Of a stretch of DNA of 64,000 bases, positions 11,372-22,409 are shown one piece after another (the stretch's first letter is position 1; each line of letters starts with the position of its first letter). This DNA is from Alviniconcha marisindica (Eukaryota; Mollusca; Gastropoda; Provannidae), in contig JABMCL010001678.1 of NCBI GenBank assembly GCA_018857735.1, positions 31,001 through 95,000 of the forward strand, in the 5' to 3' direction. The translations under genes were made by a program, and so were the position numbers. Below the pieces are notes generated by a model. It had not been told where the DNA came from. It saw only the letters and a list, made by a program, of their open reading frames with translations, and searched no databases.

Positions 11372-13510
11372 ATGAATTTGAAGAAAAGCCGACGGCGATC
11401 ACTTCGCATCCAGAATTATCCAGCATCATCAGTGACTGCAGAAAACAGTTATGCTGGGGAGCTGATAGGTGACCCTGACAGTGAGGTGTATGGAAGTCGG
11501 TGGCTGCTTGACAGGGAAACATACCACGATCAGAACTGGCAGACTCCGAATGATTTGATTCAGGAAGTGGTTGCTTCTGAATATCCAATTTGCTCCAGGT
11601 TTCTAGATGGTGTAGTGCGAACTGCTACTAGTACTACGAGTATTAGTGCGTCTGGTCAGCATGTTTTCTACACTTCAGAACAGTATTACAGTGATCAGCA
11701 ACAAGAACTGGGCAGAACACCAGCTGTCCCATTTGAGTGTAGAAAGGCCTGTGACACCTGGAACAAGGGCACTTATCAGTCTGAGCATTCTCCTGCTTGT
11801 GTTGGTGACACAGTAGCTACTTGTGGGTCCAAAGAAAAACTTCATGGGCATCAGATTTCACCCCTACTGGATTTGATCACTCCCACCCTGATGTTGGACT
11901 CTGACCGTTTGTTTCCCATCAGGGATGAGTTGCAGCAGCCATGCAGAAGTAACACAGAAAACATTTTGTCTGGGAATACTGGATTGCCAGTGTTGCCACA
12001 CAGTGTGAACTCAACAAAAATTCCCAAGAACAGTGCAAACATAACCTCAGGCCAGAAGCTATTTTCAAATTCATCTGTAACTGTGGGATGCAGCTCTCCC
12101 TATAAGTACCAAATTAGTACTTCAGCCTGTTGCAGTGTGAGCATTTCAAAGTGTGTTTCAGCTGTTTGTCAAAGTAATCAAGGGTTCCTTTCTGCCCAGT
12201 TTGACATGCCAAGCAGTCTGCATGTAGTTGATGGGCCATCAGTGTTGGGTGTTGAACAAGAAAGCAAAACCCTGGACACATGCAACAGCAATGGTCACTC
12301 AATAGAAAATGACAATTTTAGCACACACCATTATGATGGTGAGACCAATGGATGTAAGCTAAACACTGTTGTGGGTAACACTAATGTGCCTGTTGATGCA
12401 GCTGACATTTCATACACCACAGCACTGCATCAGCATTGTGGCTCTCACATTGAGCAGAAACAAAGTACTGCTTTAAGAATTGTTTCCAAGTACCAGGCTG
12501 CCAAAATAAAAAAGCAAAGGAGGAGGTCTGCATTTGGATCAGAATTTAAGCTTGCCACCTGTGCGCATCAAAGTAGCCCACCTAATACTAACAGCGACAA
12601 ACCAGGAATGTTCCAGGAACCAGGGTTTCCTGTGCAAAAACAGTGCATTCAAAACTGCTTGCTGGTGTCGTCCTCCCAGTCTCAGTGTGTCACTTGTACC
12701 ATAAATGATGGCAAGCTAATGACATTGGACAGTAATGGCCAACTTCATAATATCAATACTGAAGCTCTTCAGCTTGGAAATGTGAGAGCTGATGTTGAAG
12801 AAGCTGGGCTTGTTACAGGTTCTTGTGATCAGGAATCTCCATCTGGACAACAATTACAATGTCCACAGCCTAAAAGTAAGAGGAAGAAGAGAATGTCAGC
12901 AGATACTTCTGTCATGGGTCCAAGTACACTTATGAATTCTATTCAGGACTGCCAGTTTGGTGGTTGTGTAGCTGAAAATTCTGTTTTCACCAAACGGCGC
13001 TCAAGTCTAAGGCTCCTTCGCCGATACTCTCACAAATTTGCTGTCTCTGATAGTGATACAATGAGTACAGAGGCTGAAACTAGTGAAAGTAAAAGTAACA
13101 AGACTCAGACTGGGACATCAGAATCAGAGTCACCTGTACCTTCAGGTAAAAGTAGTGAACCACTGACTCAACTGCGCAGTGATGTCTGTTTTGATTTTGA
13201 GAAAACAGCTGAAACAACCATTTCACCACAACTTGAAAACTTGTATTGCAACAAAAACTACAAAAAACCAGCTGACAAAAGTTGGGAGACCATATTTGAA
13301 TGTCCTTTGAAGGGAAGAATGACAAGCAAACGAAAACTGAGGAGATATCTATCATTTGAAGACACCATTCCCATGTCCAAGTTGAAGCGTCGTTGGAAGA
13401 AAGCTACTCTTAATGGCTGGGATGCTGGTGGCAAGATACCAAAGCAGATGAGTGATCATGAAGTGAAACAAAAGTTACAAAAGCTTGATGAAGAAATATC
13501 AAATGCCTAG
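11372..13510 (+). CDS. Tantalus-domain protein, PRR14/PRR14L-like
   Basis: A 712-codon open frame lies in one exon. The ATG is 14 bases after a TTTCAG splice acceptor, so the 5' UTR is spliced. The N-terminal two thirds is low-complexity, serine- and cysteine-rich sequence with basic clusters at residues 4-12 (KKSRRRSLR), 378-386, 501-507 and 541-552, which suit nuclear localisation and kinase targeting. Residues 618-677 contain ENLYCNKNYKKP, WETIFECP, then KRKLRRYLSFED and KLKRRWKK. From memory this order matches the Tantalus domain of PRR14 and PRR14L. In vertebrate PRR14 the protein tethers HP1-bound heterochromatin to the lamina, and the equivalent LETIFE site fits the PP2A-B56 LxxIxE consensus. 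Here the first position is Trp (W638). A second near-match, LQKLDE, lies at 702-707. Family membership is likely; the function is inferred. Confidence 0.7.
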   Translation: MNLKKSRRRSLRIQNYPASSVTAENSYAGELIGDPDSEVYGSRWLLDRETYHDQNWQTPNDLIQEVVASEYPICSRFLDGVVRTATSTTSISASGQHVFYTSEQYYSDQQQELGRTPAVPFECRKACDTWNKGTYQSEHSPACVGDTVATCGSKEKLHGHQISPLLDLITPTLMLDSDRLFPIRDELQQPCRSNTENILSGNTGLPVLPHSVNSTKIPKNSANITSGQKLFSNSSVTVGCSSPYKYQISTSACCSVSISKCVSAVCQSNQGFLSAQFDMPSSLHVVDGPSVLGVEQESKTLDTCNSNGHSIENDNFSTHHYDGETNGCKLNTVVGNTNVPVDAADISYTTALHQHCGSHIEQKQSTALRIVSKYQAAKIKKQRRRSAFGSEFKLATCAHQSSPPNTNSDKPGMFQEPGFPVQKQCIQNCLLVSSSQSQCVTCTINDGKLMTLDSNGQLHNINTEALQLGNVRADVEEAGLVTGSCDQESPSGQQLQCPQPKSKRKKRMSADTSVMGPSTLMNSIQDCQFGGCVAENSVFTKRRSSLRLLRRYSHKFAVSDSDTMSTEAETSESKSNKTQTGTSESESPVPSGKSSEPLTQLRSDVCFDFEKTAETTISPQLENLYCNKNYKKPADKSWETIFECPLKGRMTSKRKLRRYLSFEDTIPMSKLKRRWKKATLNGWDAGGKIPKQMSDHEVKQKLQKLDEEISNA

Positions 13511-13940
13511 AATCTAAAAACAGTCCACTTTTATATGACTGGTTTGCAGTGCTTCAGTCTGCAGATTTTTGACTCATGTGAATGCGAGTCTCATGATCAC
13601 TGATCATTTTGATGGCCAGCCTAGAATGAGGAAAACTGACTACAGTCATCTAGGACACTGTAACTTGTGCGATAACTGTAAAACTTGTATGAGCATGGTT
13701 GCAGTGCTCCAGCTTTACCCATCTGTGCCTCTCTTAGTGGTCACAGTTGTATTAAGCAGTTGTGGAAACTGAAGTAAAAGTTGCATGTGTACATGTCTTT
13801 GTGAGTGTTATTTGACTAAACTGTGCATGTAGTATGCTTTTTTCGATGGCTATAATGAAGGGAGGCAGCTGATGCAGTTCCTGTCTTGACAAAAGCCTTA
13901 AACACTATTTTTGACTTGTATAAAAATGGTCAGTATGACA

Positions 13941-13946
13941 AATAAA
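13941..13946 (+). promoter_or_regulatory. Candidate poly(A) signal of the Tantalus-domain gene
   Basis: This is the first canonical AATAAA after the stop codon, about 430 bases downstream. A second AATAAA at 14990-14995, followed by a GT/T-rich stretch, is an equally good or better candidate. Either end would keep the transcript clear of the convergent CCDC62 gene. Confidence 0.45.
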
Positions 13947-15600
13947 GGCCTTGACTATAGTTTATATCAAATTATCATGTTATAATTGTCAACTGTGCAT
14001 GATAGAAACTTCCTAATTTATTCAGCCACATTTCAACCATCTTGATGTGACCTTGTGCAGTTGACAAGGTGTTAAAATCCAATTGCCAACTAATATAGAT
14101 CTGTTCTAACAAAGAAAAAGGATGTCACTGTGGCATCAGATCATTGTGAAAAATCTTGAGTTGTCTTTTTTGATAAATTCTTATTTGATTCAATTTAAAC
14201 TGTATGTTTATAACAGTACACTCTGGATGTATCAGATCCACAGGGAAGAAAGAAACTGTGATACATTTAGAGTTCCTTCTATGCAGAGCTCTAGATGTAT
14301 CCATCAGACTTGTGTGTTCATTGTCAGCAGCTTGATGTAGAATAATGGGAGTTCCACCCATTCTGTTCATGGGTGTCAGTTATTCATTTCTGTATGCCTT
14401 TTGCTGCCACTCTTCCTACACTAATTTTACCAAACATTTACCAATCATGAGTTAAACTAGATTCAAGTAAAACCCAATAGACCACAACTTTTTTTGTGGA
14501 CTTATGTTTTTTTGGGGAACGCAGCAGTTCACCCCACAGAGAGAAAAACAAAACAATTGGTGACAATGATTGCAAACAATGCATTTCTTCTGTGATCTGT
14601 ACACAAAACTATCCATGATGCCAAAGATGTTTTGGTGACCTCAGAATCATGTTCAGGGAAAAGTGCACAATGCGGTAATGAGCTTATGAAACAAAAGTTT
14701 TGGTGATGGTGTCCAAAAAAGTCATAAAAATGATATAAAAACAATGGCAAGTTCAGTCACAAAACCTTTCTGCAGATCATGTTCTTTTAACCTGCTCCAA
14801 GCACACAGAAGATCAGCAGTGGAAGGATAGTTCCTTTGAAGTCATTAAATTCAATGTTTACGTTTAGTGCAACGTAACTGGGTAATTCTAGTCATTAGAT
14901 TGTATTTCTTTTTCTTTTAAAGACTGCACTTAATTGTGTGAACATGCTCAGAATTTGCATGTCTTCATTGATTTTGTTGTCTCAAACTTAATAAATGTGA
15001 GGTTGGTTTTAAATTTTGTTTTATTTCTAGTGACTGCCTGTCAACCATTTTATTTGTAGCCTGTTGTGGACCCAAGGATGTAGAACCAAGGATGTTTAGC
15101 TTTTTTTTGTTTTTGTTTTACATTTTAGAAAACAAGTTGTTTAGTCACAGTGTAAAGTTCTGTACACTCAGTTTTTGGTCATGTTTTTAAGTCTTAGCAG
15201 CTGAATTTCAGCTAGCTTTTTTTGTGTATGGTGTGTGTGTGTGTAGGTATGGGGAGGTAGAGTGGATGGATGGGTGGGTTGTGTGAGTGGGTGGGTGTCT
15301 GCAGGGAGATGAATTGATGGGTTTGTATGACCATGAGTGTGGGATGTGACTGTGGGAGTTCAACCCCCTTTCCCACATTTGTTTTTTCTTCTTCTGTTTT
15401 TCTGCAGGGAATTTCCTGTTTACCGCATGGGCTTTGTGGACGAGCATTAGGCACAATCAGTCAGGTGTAAATATAGGTTTAAGGGAAGATACACAGAGAA
15501 ACGTTGACAATATCTTTGTGTAACATCAGGGAGACCCAAAGAGGAAGGTGTAGAAAAGAGAGAAAGGTGCAATGAACCACGCACATTGAATTAGATGTGT
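13947..15600. other. 3' flank, no gene seen
   Basis: Probably part 3' UTR (up to about 15010) and part intergenic. A fragment at 14045-14095 (GACCTTGTGCAGTTGACA ... TGTTAAAATCC) belongs to a dispersed family also seen near 24270, 43385, 44930, 45375 and 46755. G-rich GTGGGTG sequence lies at 15230-15300. Confidence 0.5.
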
Positions 15601-15604
15601 GTTT

Positions 15605-15835
15605 ATGCATTTAGTTGTGACGCCCAGCATTCTTCAATGAGAGAGAGAGAATGAACGGGGTCATTTTAATTACGCACGTGTTATATACTTATTTATTTGT
15701 GACGCCCAGCGTTCTTTAGTCAGAAAAAGAGAAACGTAATAAACTGGGTTACATTTAATTATGCATGTGTTTACATATGTATTTGTGATGCTCAGCATTC
15801 TTCAGTCACAGTTCATTGAGAAAGGTTTCAAGAAA
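15605..15835. repeat. Three tandem ~84-bp units
   Basis: The box TTGTGACGCCCAGCATTCTT and close variants starts near 15615, 15698 and 15783, spaced 83 and 85 bases. The intervals share ATTTAATTAYGCA and purine-rich AGAGAAA segments. The third unit is truncated. Confidence 0.75.
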
Positions 15836-16590
15836 GCTGAAAATTCTTAACAGAATCTGGTGTTACTGTTGTTTTTATTTATACTGGAGTCTGTAACTTG
15901 TGAAAAAGCATATTTTGGAATGTTGTCCCTGTTTGAATGCATAATAATGTGGTGTTTGTTTTTTGTTTTTGTTGGTTGTCCAGAGTAGCTATGCATCAGC
16001 CAAAAATGTGTCTTGCCCTTTAGTGTAAAACAGCAATTCAGTTTAAAGATCTCATCAAGCATCAAGCTTGCCAGTTTATTTCATTTAAATGGAACAAATA
16101 GTCTGAACCTTCACCGTACATGGTGGATGAAAATTCACCCATAAATTCATTCAAAAATTCATAACTCAATAGATATTTGAGTTATGAAAAGGAAATTTCA
16201 TGACTTTGTCCACTACTTTTTTCCCCTTGTGCTTGCAAAAGATTACATACATTTGTGAAAAACTAAAAATTTAAATAATAAAAAACATACATATTTAACG
16301 TGCCATACGTCCTGGTGAAAATTTACCCATGTTTTCAAAGAACCCTGCAAGGTGTACATAGTTGGTGAATTTTCACCCATACCAGTGGTAGCTGAACTTG
16401 AGAACCGACGTGTTGGCAGATGGCAGCCAGAGCCGTAAACAATGGCGAGAAACTGGACCCGCTAAAACCACTGAATTTGGTCCAGAACCTCAGGCAGCCA
16501 GCGACTCTTCTTGACAGTTGATAACGCACAGACATACAAACACACTCTCTGTCTGTGAGTGTGTGTGTGTGTCTCTCTCTCTCCTGTTGT

Positions 16591-16970
16591 GTGGATGATC
16601 CACGATGATTTGTAAACAATGTGACACTACACTGAAACAGCTTTACAAGGTGCTTGTAGTCCTTTACAAAGTGAAAAGAATGCTTTCTTTGAGTGGCTTT
16701 ATTACAGAGTTCAGTTTGCTGATCTGGAACTAATGTGTTGGATACAAACCCAGTAATCATTAATGAATTTGTTCACTCCTATTCTGTGGACAATCCATGA
16801 TGATTTGTACACAATGTGATGGTACACTGAAACAGCATTACAAGGTGCTAGTTGTCCTTTAAAAAGTGAGAAGAGCAAAGTGCTTTCTTTGAGTGGTGTT
16901 ATTACAGAATTCTTTTTGCCAGTCTGGAGTTAATGCGTTGTATGCAAACCCAGAAATCATTAATGAATTT
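16591..16970. repeat. Tandem duplication of a ~185-bp unit
   Basis: Copy 1 (16591-16770) and copy 2 (16786-16970) share GATGATTTGTAMACAATGTGA, CAAGGTGCT, GTGCTTTCTTTGAGTGG-like blocks and end in AATCATTAATGAATTT. Identity is roughly 80 percent by eye. No gene is involved. Confidence 0.8.
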
Positions 16971-17084
16971 GATTTAGAAAAGTGTTCTTTGTTGTTCTTA
17001 AAAATCTAGTAAGTTCATATTTTCATTTTCTCCAAGCTGATGCACATATGTATTCTCTTGGCTCCTTAGGTCCAAAAATCAGGT

Positions 17085-18700
17085 GCTTACTGCAAAATGG
17101 AGTGAAGGCATGATGTTTTGCACACATGTACTATGATCCTATCTGAACATTTTCAGGCAAAAAACATCTTCGCACTGACCTCCTTTGGCTGTAATTAGCA
17201 ATGTAATTAGGTCACCTAGACATACTGACAGAATCACCCAAACTACAGTTTAAAACAATTTTTGGGGTAATCAACATCAATTGTGATCATATGCCCCAGA
17301 AAGACCTGTTTGGTCCATTTTGACACTTGGATTCCCTGAGGCTATAACAATATCCGTAATTAGGTCATGGAAAACACAAATTTGTAATCCCAGGACTATT
17401 CAGGTCTGTTACTGAAATTGTTTTGAAATTAAAGCATGAACTTTGGGCAGATACAATGCTCCTCTGGGACCACTTTCGGCCTGAAAATCCTGCTAATCTC
17501 AGGATACCATTATGTGTTGTCTGCAACAGTGATTACTGTAATTAGGTCACACCCCATAAATGTGTCCACACAACTGATCCCCATTTAGCAGAGCACTTAT
17601 GGTCACAATATCAGTTGCATAGTGCAAAATGGAATTAAAAAGTCTGATGTTTTGCATACATGTACTATGATCCTATCTGAACATTTTCAGGTACATAGAC
17701 ACCTTTGCACTCACTGCCTTTGGCTATAATTAGCAATGTAATTATGTCACATACATCTGACAGCATCACCAATACAGTTTAAAACAATATTTTTGGTAAT
17801 ATCAATTGCGATCTTTTACACACTCACTATGCTCCAGGAAGACCTGTCTGGTCCACTCAGATACTTGGATTCCCTGAGGCTATAACAATATCCGTAATTA
17901 GGTCATGGAAAACACAAATGTGTAATCCCAGGACTATTCAGATCTGTTACTGAAATTGTTTTGAAATTAAAGCATGAACTTTGGGCAAATACAATGCTCC
18001 TCTGGGACCACTTTCAGCCTGGAAGATACCCCATATCTCAGGATACCTTTATCTGTTGTCTGCAACAGTGATTACTGTAATTAGGTCATGCGACGTAAAT
18101 GTGTCCACACAACTATTCCCCATTTAGCGGTGCTCTTATGGTCAAAATTTCAGGGTGCATTCTGCAAAATGGAATGAAAGCGTGACATGTTGTACACTAT
18201 GAGTCTATCTGAACATTTTTAAGTACATAGACATCTTGGAACTGACCACATATGGCTATAATTAGCCATGTAATATGGTCATGCTGCATGTTCTGATGGC
18301 ATCACCAAATCTGCGGTTCAAAACTCTTTGTTGTTGTTACCAACATCAGTTGTGATCTTTCGCACCAGCACTATTCTTCAATAAGGCCTGGCTGATCCAT
18401 TCAGACACTTGCATGCCCTGGTGCTAATATTAAATCCATAATTAGGTCACACAAAACAAGATTTTTTAATTCGGACAGAAAACTGTGACAAAAATTGTTT
18501 TGGAAATTAAAACATGAACTTTGCGCAAATGCAATGCTCCTCTGAGAAGATTATATATAAAAAAAGGGCCTAAAAGATACCTCTAATATCTAAACACCTC
18601 TGTCTGTCTGCAATGGCGGCTATTGTAATCAGGTCACACTAGATGGGCATGACTGTGTCCACATAACTGATTAATTATGTTCATTTGCACTGTGTTTCAT
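17085..18700. repeat. Satellite-like array, three ~535-bp units with internal periodicity
   Basis: Three consecutive units start near 17085, 17620 and 18163, each beginning GCAAAATGGA and CTATCTGAACATTTT. Inside each unit the box GTAATTAGGTCA or a variant occurs three times (17203, 17356, 17538; 17738, 17894, 18077; 18270, 18438, 18625), so spacing is 150-200 bases and the pattern repeats every 532-535 bases. Units 1 and 2 are most alike; unit 3 is more diverged. This is the layout of a higher-order repeat. No coding frame is conserved between units. Confidence 0.8.
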
Positions 18701-18720
18701 GAGGGAAACGACTTTTTCAA

Positions 18721-19976
18721 AGCTTCAAATTGACATAATGTAAACTGTCAATTAGTTGTGCACAGTATTAAAAACAATAGTTTTTTTAGCGGAGTGCCCC
18801 TTTTCAGTCAAGAAACCCTGCCTAGTCGCATACGCACAGGGCTGTGCACAGCAAGCTGCCTTGAAACATTTGCATCTTTCTGTGCACGCTTGTTTGCAAG
18901 TATATTTGTGTGTGTGTGTCCGTTGGGGGTGGGGACTGGGAGAGATGGAATTAAGGGTAGGTAGTAATATAATGATTCATTTTCTTTATATATTGCTGCT
19001 GCTTGTATATTATACATTGTTAGTTGTCATAATTATATGTATTATGTTTGTGAAACTTAGAAAATGTTGGAGAATGTTGTAAAGCGCAGTGAGTTTGGGT
19101 ACACCAGAGAATAGCGCTATACAAAAGTTATTTATTATTATTATACTTTATTCATCCCAGCGGGAAATTAAAGATGTCCAGTCTTGAGTCAGAGGGTGTG
19201 AAGTATTCTGTCTTCTGGAGACATGTTAATTCTATGACAGAATGTGATTAGCCAATCACAGACAGGACCAATCACTCTGACCACCATTTCAGAATTGTCA
19301 GTGAACTTTCATTTGCTGAGAGGGCCAGGGCCAGGTTGATCACATTCGAATGAGAGAGGAAAACATTCAGGTAAATCCTTCAAACATGTGGGTACCTCAT
19401 TGCTTTTGTCAGACATTACATCAGTGGGTGGGAAAGTCTGTCATATAGCAATTGATTGATGATACCAGCATATGTGCTCTTTCAGCAGGGGTAATATTGA
19501 AGGGACTAACTCTTACTAGTCTTAGTGTTTTATGTTTGTGTATTTTGTTTTGTTTCATGTTTGTGTAGGGATTTGTTTTGTGGATTGACTTGAGAAAGGG
19601 TTTATTCGTGGGAAGGGTTTTGAAATGTACATTTGCTTATGACAGAGTTTGATCATTCTGAGGTGGCCCTGATAGGAAGTTAAAATCCATTTACTCTTCT
19701 TTTTTTCTCCCCATGTAGCTGTTCTTCTTTCATCTTCTGATAGTATAATGGTTAGGGCTGCATGACCAAGGTTAGACAGGTGCAAATCTTTTTAAAAAGA
19801 TTTCTAATATGGTATAATAGACGACTCCACTCCTGTCAGTCAAAGCAGACACCCTTCGATTTCAGCCAATCGCGTGTCGCAGCATAATAAGGTGCCCACA
19901 TGTTTTGACAAGGCCTGAAATCGCCTGGCAAGCTTTCGTGCCAGACACTGCAAGTGGTCAGTTGGCAGTGTTCGAC
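18721..19976. other. No gene seen; short repeat tails
   Basis: Positions 19075-19145 resemble a LINE/SINE 3' tail (GAATAGCGCTATACAAAAG then ATT repeats). The adjoining TTTATTCATCCCAG recurs near 63874. The remainder up to 19976 shows no coding sequence. The stretch just before the THAP fragment (19830-19976) is less AT-rich and may be its 5' flank. Confidence 0.5.
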
Positions 19977-20205
19977 ATGGCAGGAAAGAAACCAGGAAAA
20001 CGGAATTGTTGCTATGGCCAGTGTAAGTCAGACGAGCGATACCCTGACAAATGTGCAGGTGTCACATTCTAGCCACTTCCGAAACCAAAAACAAGGCTGA
20101 AAGATTGTAAAGCTTGGATCAAGGCTGTGGTCGACCCCTTGATCAACAAAACCCGAGTGTGATAACAAAGAACTACTACATGTGTTCCAAGATAAGTCAG
20201 CCTTA
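19977..20205 (+). pseudogene. Broken THAP-type zinc-finger fragment
   Basis: From an ATG at 19977 the frame reads MAGKKPGKRNCCYGQCKSD, then a TAG stop after GVTF, then PLPKPKTRL, CKAWIKA, two further stops and, one frame over, NYYMCSK. The Cys-x-x-x-Cys spacing, the PLPKPK segment, the central CxxWI and the final YYxCSK match the THAP (C2CH) DNA-binding domain of P-element-like transposases and host THAP genes. In-frame stops, a frameshift and a missing final histidine-phenylalanine show decay. It could be a transposon relic or a dead retrocopy of a host gene. Confidence 0.65.
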
Positions 20206-22400
20206 GTACAAAACGTATGATCCAGTTAATGTATGCATGCGTTCGATTTTCTCATTTGTAAGCTGTCAAAGTCAATGATTGTGTGCATGTGGTGGAAGTA
20301 TAATTACTACATGGCTAAACACAAAATACATGCCGTATAACGGCCGAAATATTGTTCATTCACTTGGAACATTGCATTATCGGTTTAATAATAGTGGGGG
20401 GGGGGGGGCGTGCGTGCACACACTACGGTAAACAATCTTAAAATTCAGAGGAAGTTTTCAGTGGTGTATATAATTGATGGCATACTACTCACATTTAGAT
20501 GCTCGTTACACTGAATATATTATATTGAGGAACTAAGCAGTAATGAGAGTTTTGGCTGAAAATAAAGTGCTTTTAATTCTGTCAATAATTCTCTACATGG
20601 ATCTAGTAAAACCAAAACAAAAATGTGTAGGCATGCTCATGCAGACTACCAATAACTGCTGCATAAACTGTGACAGGCAGACATACTGCCATACACCGAT
20701 CGACTGGCATACTGTGAAACAGAGACAGACAGGCAGACAGACAGAGCACTTACAGCCACACTGAAACCGTGGGACACACACACACACACGCACGCACACG
20801 CACGCACGCACACACACACACATACACACACACACTGTACTGTGTGGCATGCCGGCTAAATCAGTGAAATATCCTACCTGTTCTGACGCTTGTTATACAG
20901 TAAAATCCCGCTTGACAGTGACATTCCACAGGGAAAAGTATCCAACGTTAAGTGTGCTCACAATGATAATAATATGTCACAAGTTCAGTCCCAGTTTCTA
21001 AGTAAATATAAACAGTATGTATAATAAATGACCGAGCGGTAGCCAAACATTTTACTGTATCACTTACCAAAGGCATGATGCTTTCAATGATATATTTCTC
21101 TTGCAGGTCTGGAGTAACTTGTAGAAAGTGATCTGTCATAGTTAGCCTAAATTTCTGTTCAGCATTAATTAAATTTCATTAATTTAATTCTGCTAAACTA
21201 ACACATGAAGAAATCTGCATATAACAGAGCAACACAAAAATTAACCCCAATCCCTGTGGCTATAACTCTGCACTGTCACAGATATAGAAGTAACACTGCC
21301 GTCTACCATCCCCTCTTGTATTGCTGCTTCTCTCCACTGCTAGGCCGGAGTTGGAGTTCGCTAGTTTCTAACTGTTCTGGGTGTGGGGGGGTGTAATCTG
21401 GCACTCCCAACTGTCAGAGGTCTTGACCATCTGGGCTTTGGTCTTGACAAAACCTGGACCACTGCAGGAGAGAGGCTGGAAGTGTCTGTTTGGGTTACTA
21501 ATTGCTTTGGCAAGCTGGAACCCATTTCACCCTCCCTGGGATGTAAACTGTCCCTTCCCTTTCCCATCTGACCAAGGAGGGCTGCAGACCATGTATATTA
21601 TCAACACAGGGTCCTGTGTCTCAAAAGACCGCTTTGACCTTTGGGTGAGTTTTCTCTCACCAAAACCAAAGCCCGTCTATTTTAAAATAGGCCCGTTTTG
21701 ACCAAAACACAATGGTGACAGGTCTCTCAGCGGCAAGAGATCGAGAGTACTTTTGGATTCGGCTGCAGCCACCTTTTCGGGTCGCTTGCCAGAGGGGCGG
21801 AGCTTACGGCTGGAAGCGGTGCGTTGTGGAGTGGTCTATTACTAGTAATTGCCAGATTTACTCTATAAATGTATTCAGATATATTGTGAGAAAGGCATGA
21901 TGAATAAATGAACGTATGGTTGTGGATGGATGCATGTCATTTGAATAAAAGCCTTATCTTGATGTGCTTGGCAAGAAAACAAAACTATTGCTATGCTTTC
22001 TGCCTCTGTTTTGCAGTTTTTGTGCTTTTGCATTTGAAGCAGTTGTGGTGTCTGAATGCAGCCAAAACTGGACGCAGCCAGACTAAAGACACACACACAA
22101 ACATAACCACCTCCACCACAAAGTGAAGAAAACAGGTGAACATCCATGGTTTCAAAACTTAATGGCAGTACAGTTTCGAAAATGACCACCATTAACATGT
22201 TTGTCCAAAAGAACAACAAAAAGATAATGCAGTTCCAATTTAACTATTTTAAATCGGAATCTGTCCACCCTTTAGCAGTTTCACACACACATAGAACATT
22301 CAATCTTTGAATAAACGTCAATGCACACCTAAAATATATATACCAACATAGCAGTCTTTCTTTACAGCATAGTCAAAGGAAAAAAAGACATTTCGCTTGT
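20206..22400. other. No gene seen
   Basis: Contains a poly-G tract (20396-20408), CA/CG-rich repeat (20776-20836) and several short frames without recognisable similarity. Near 21380-21600 there are locally GC-richer frames on both strands (for example 21361-21567 minus), but none is flanked by convincing splice sites. Confidence 0.45.
20776..20836. repeat. (CA)n interspersed with CG
   Basis: CACACACG/CACGCACG alternation over about 60 bases. Z-DNA-prone but otherwise ordinary. Confidence 0.9.
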
Positions 22401-22409
22401 CCTTGAATC

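Noticed and set aside
11372..13510. Sororin or Repo-Man/PP1-binding protein identity for the 712-residue protein
   Set aside because: Basic RRxS motifs look similar, but the C-terminal FGFE and RVxF signatures are missing, whereas the Tantalus-type order of motifs is present.
17203..18637. AGGTCA-type boxes as a nuclear-receptor response cluster
   Set aside because: The boxes follow the period of the tandem array and are most simply explained by duplication; no linked promoter is evident.
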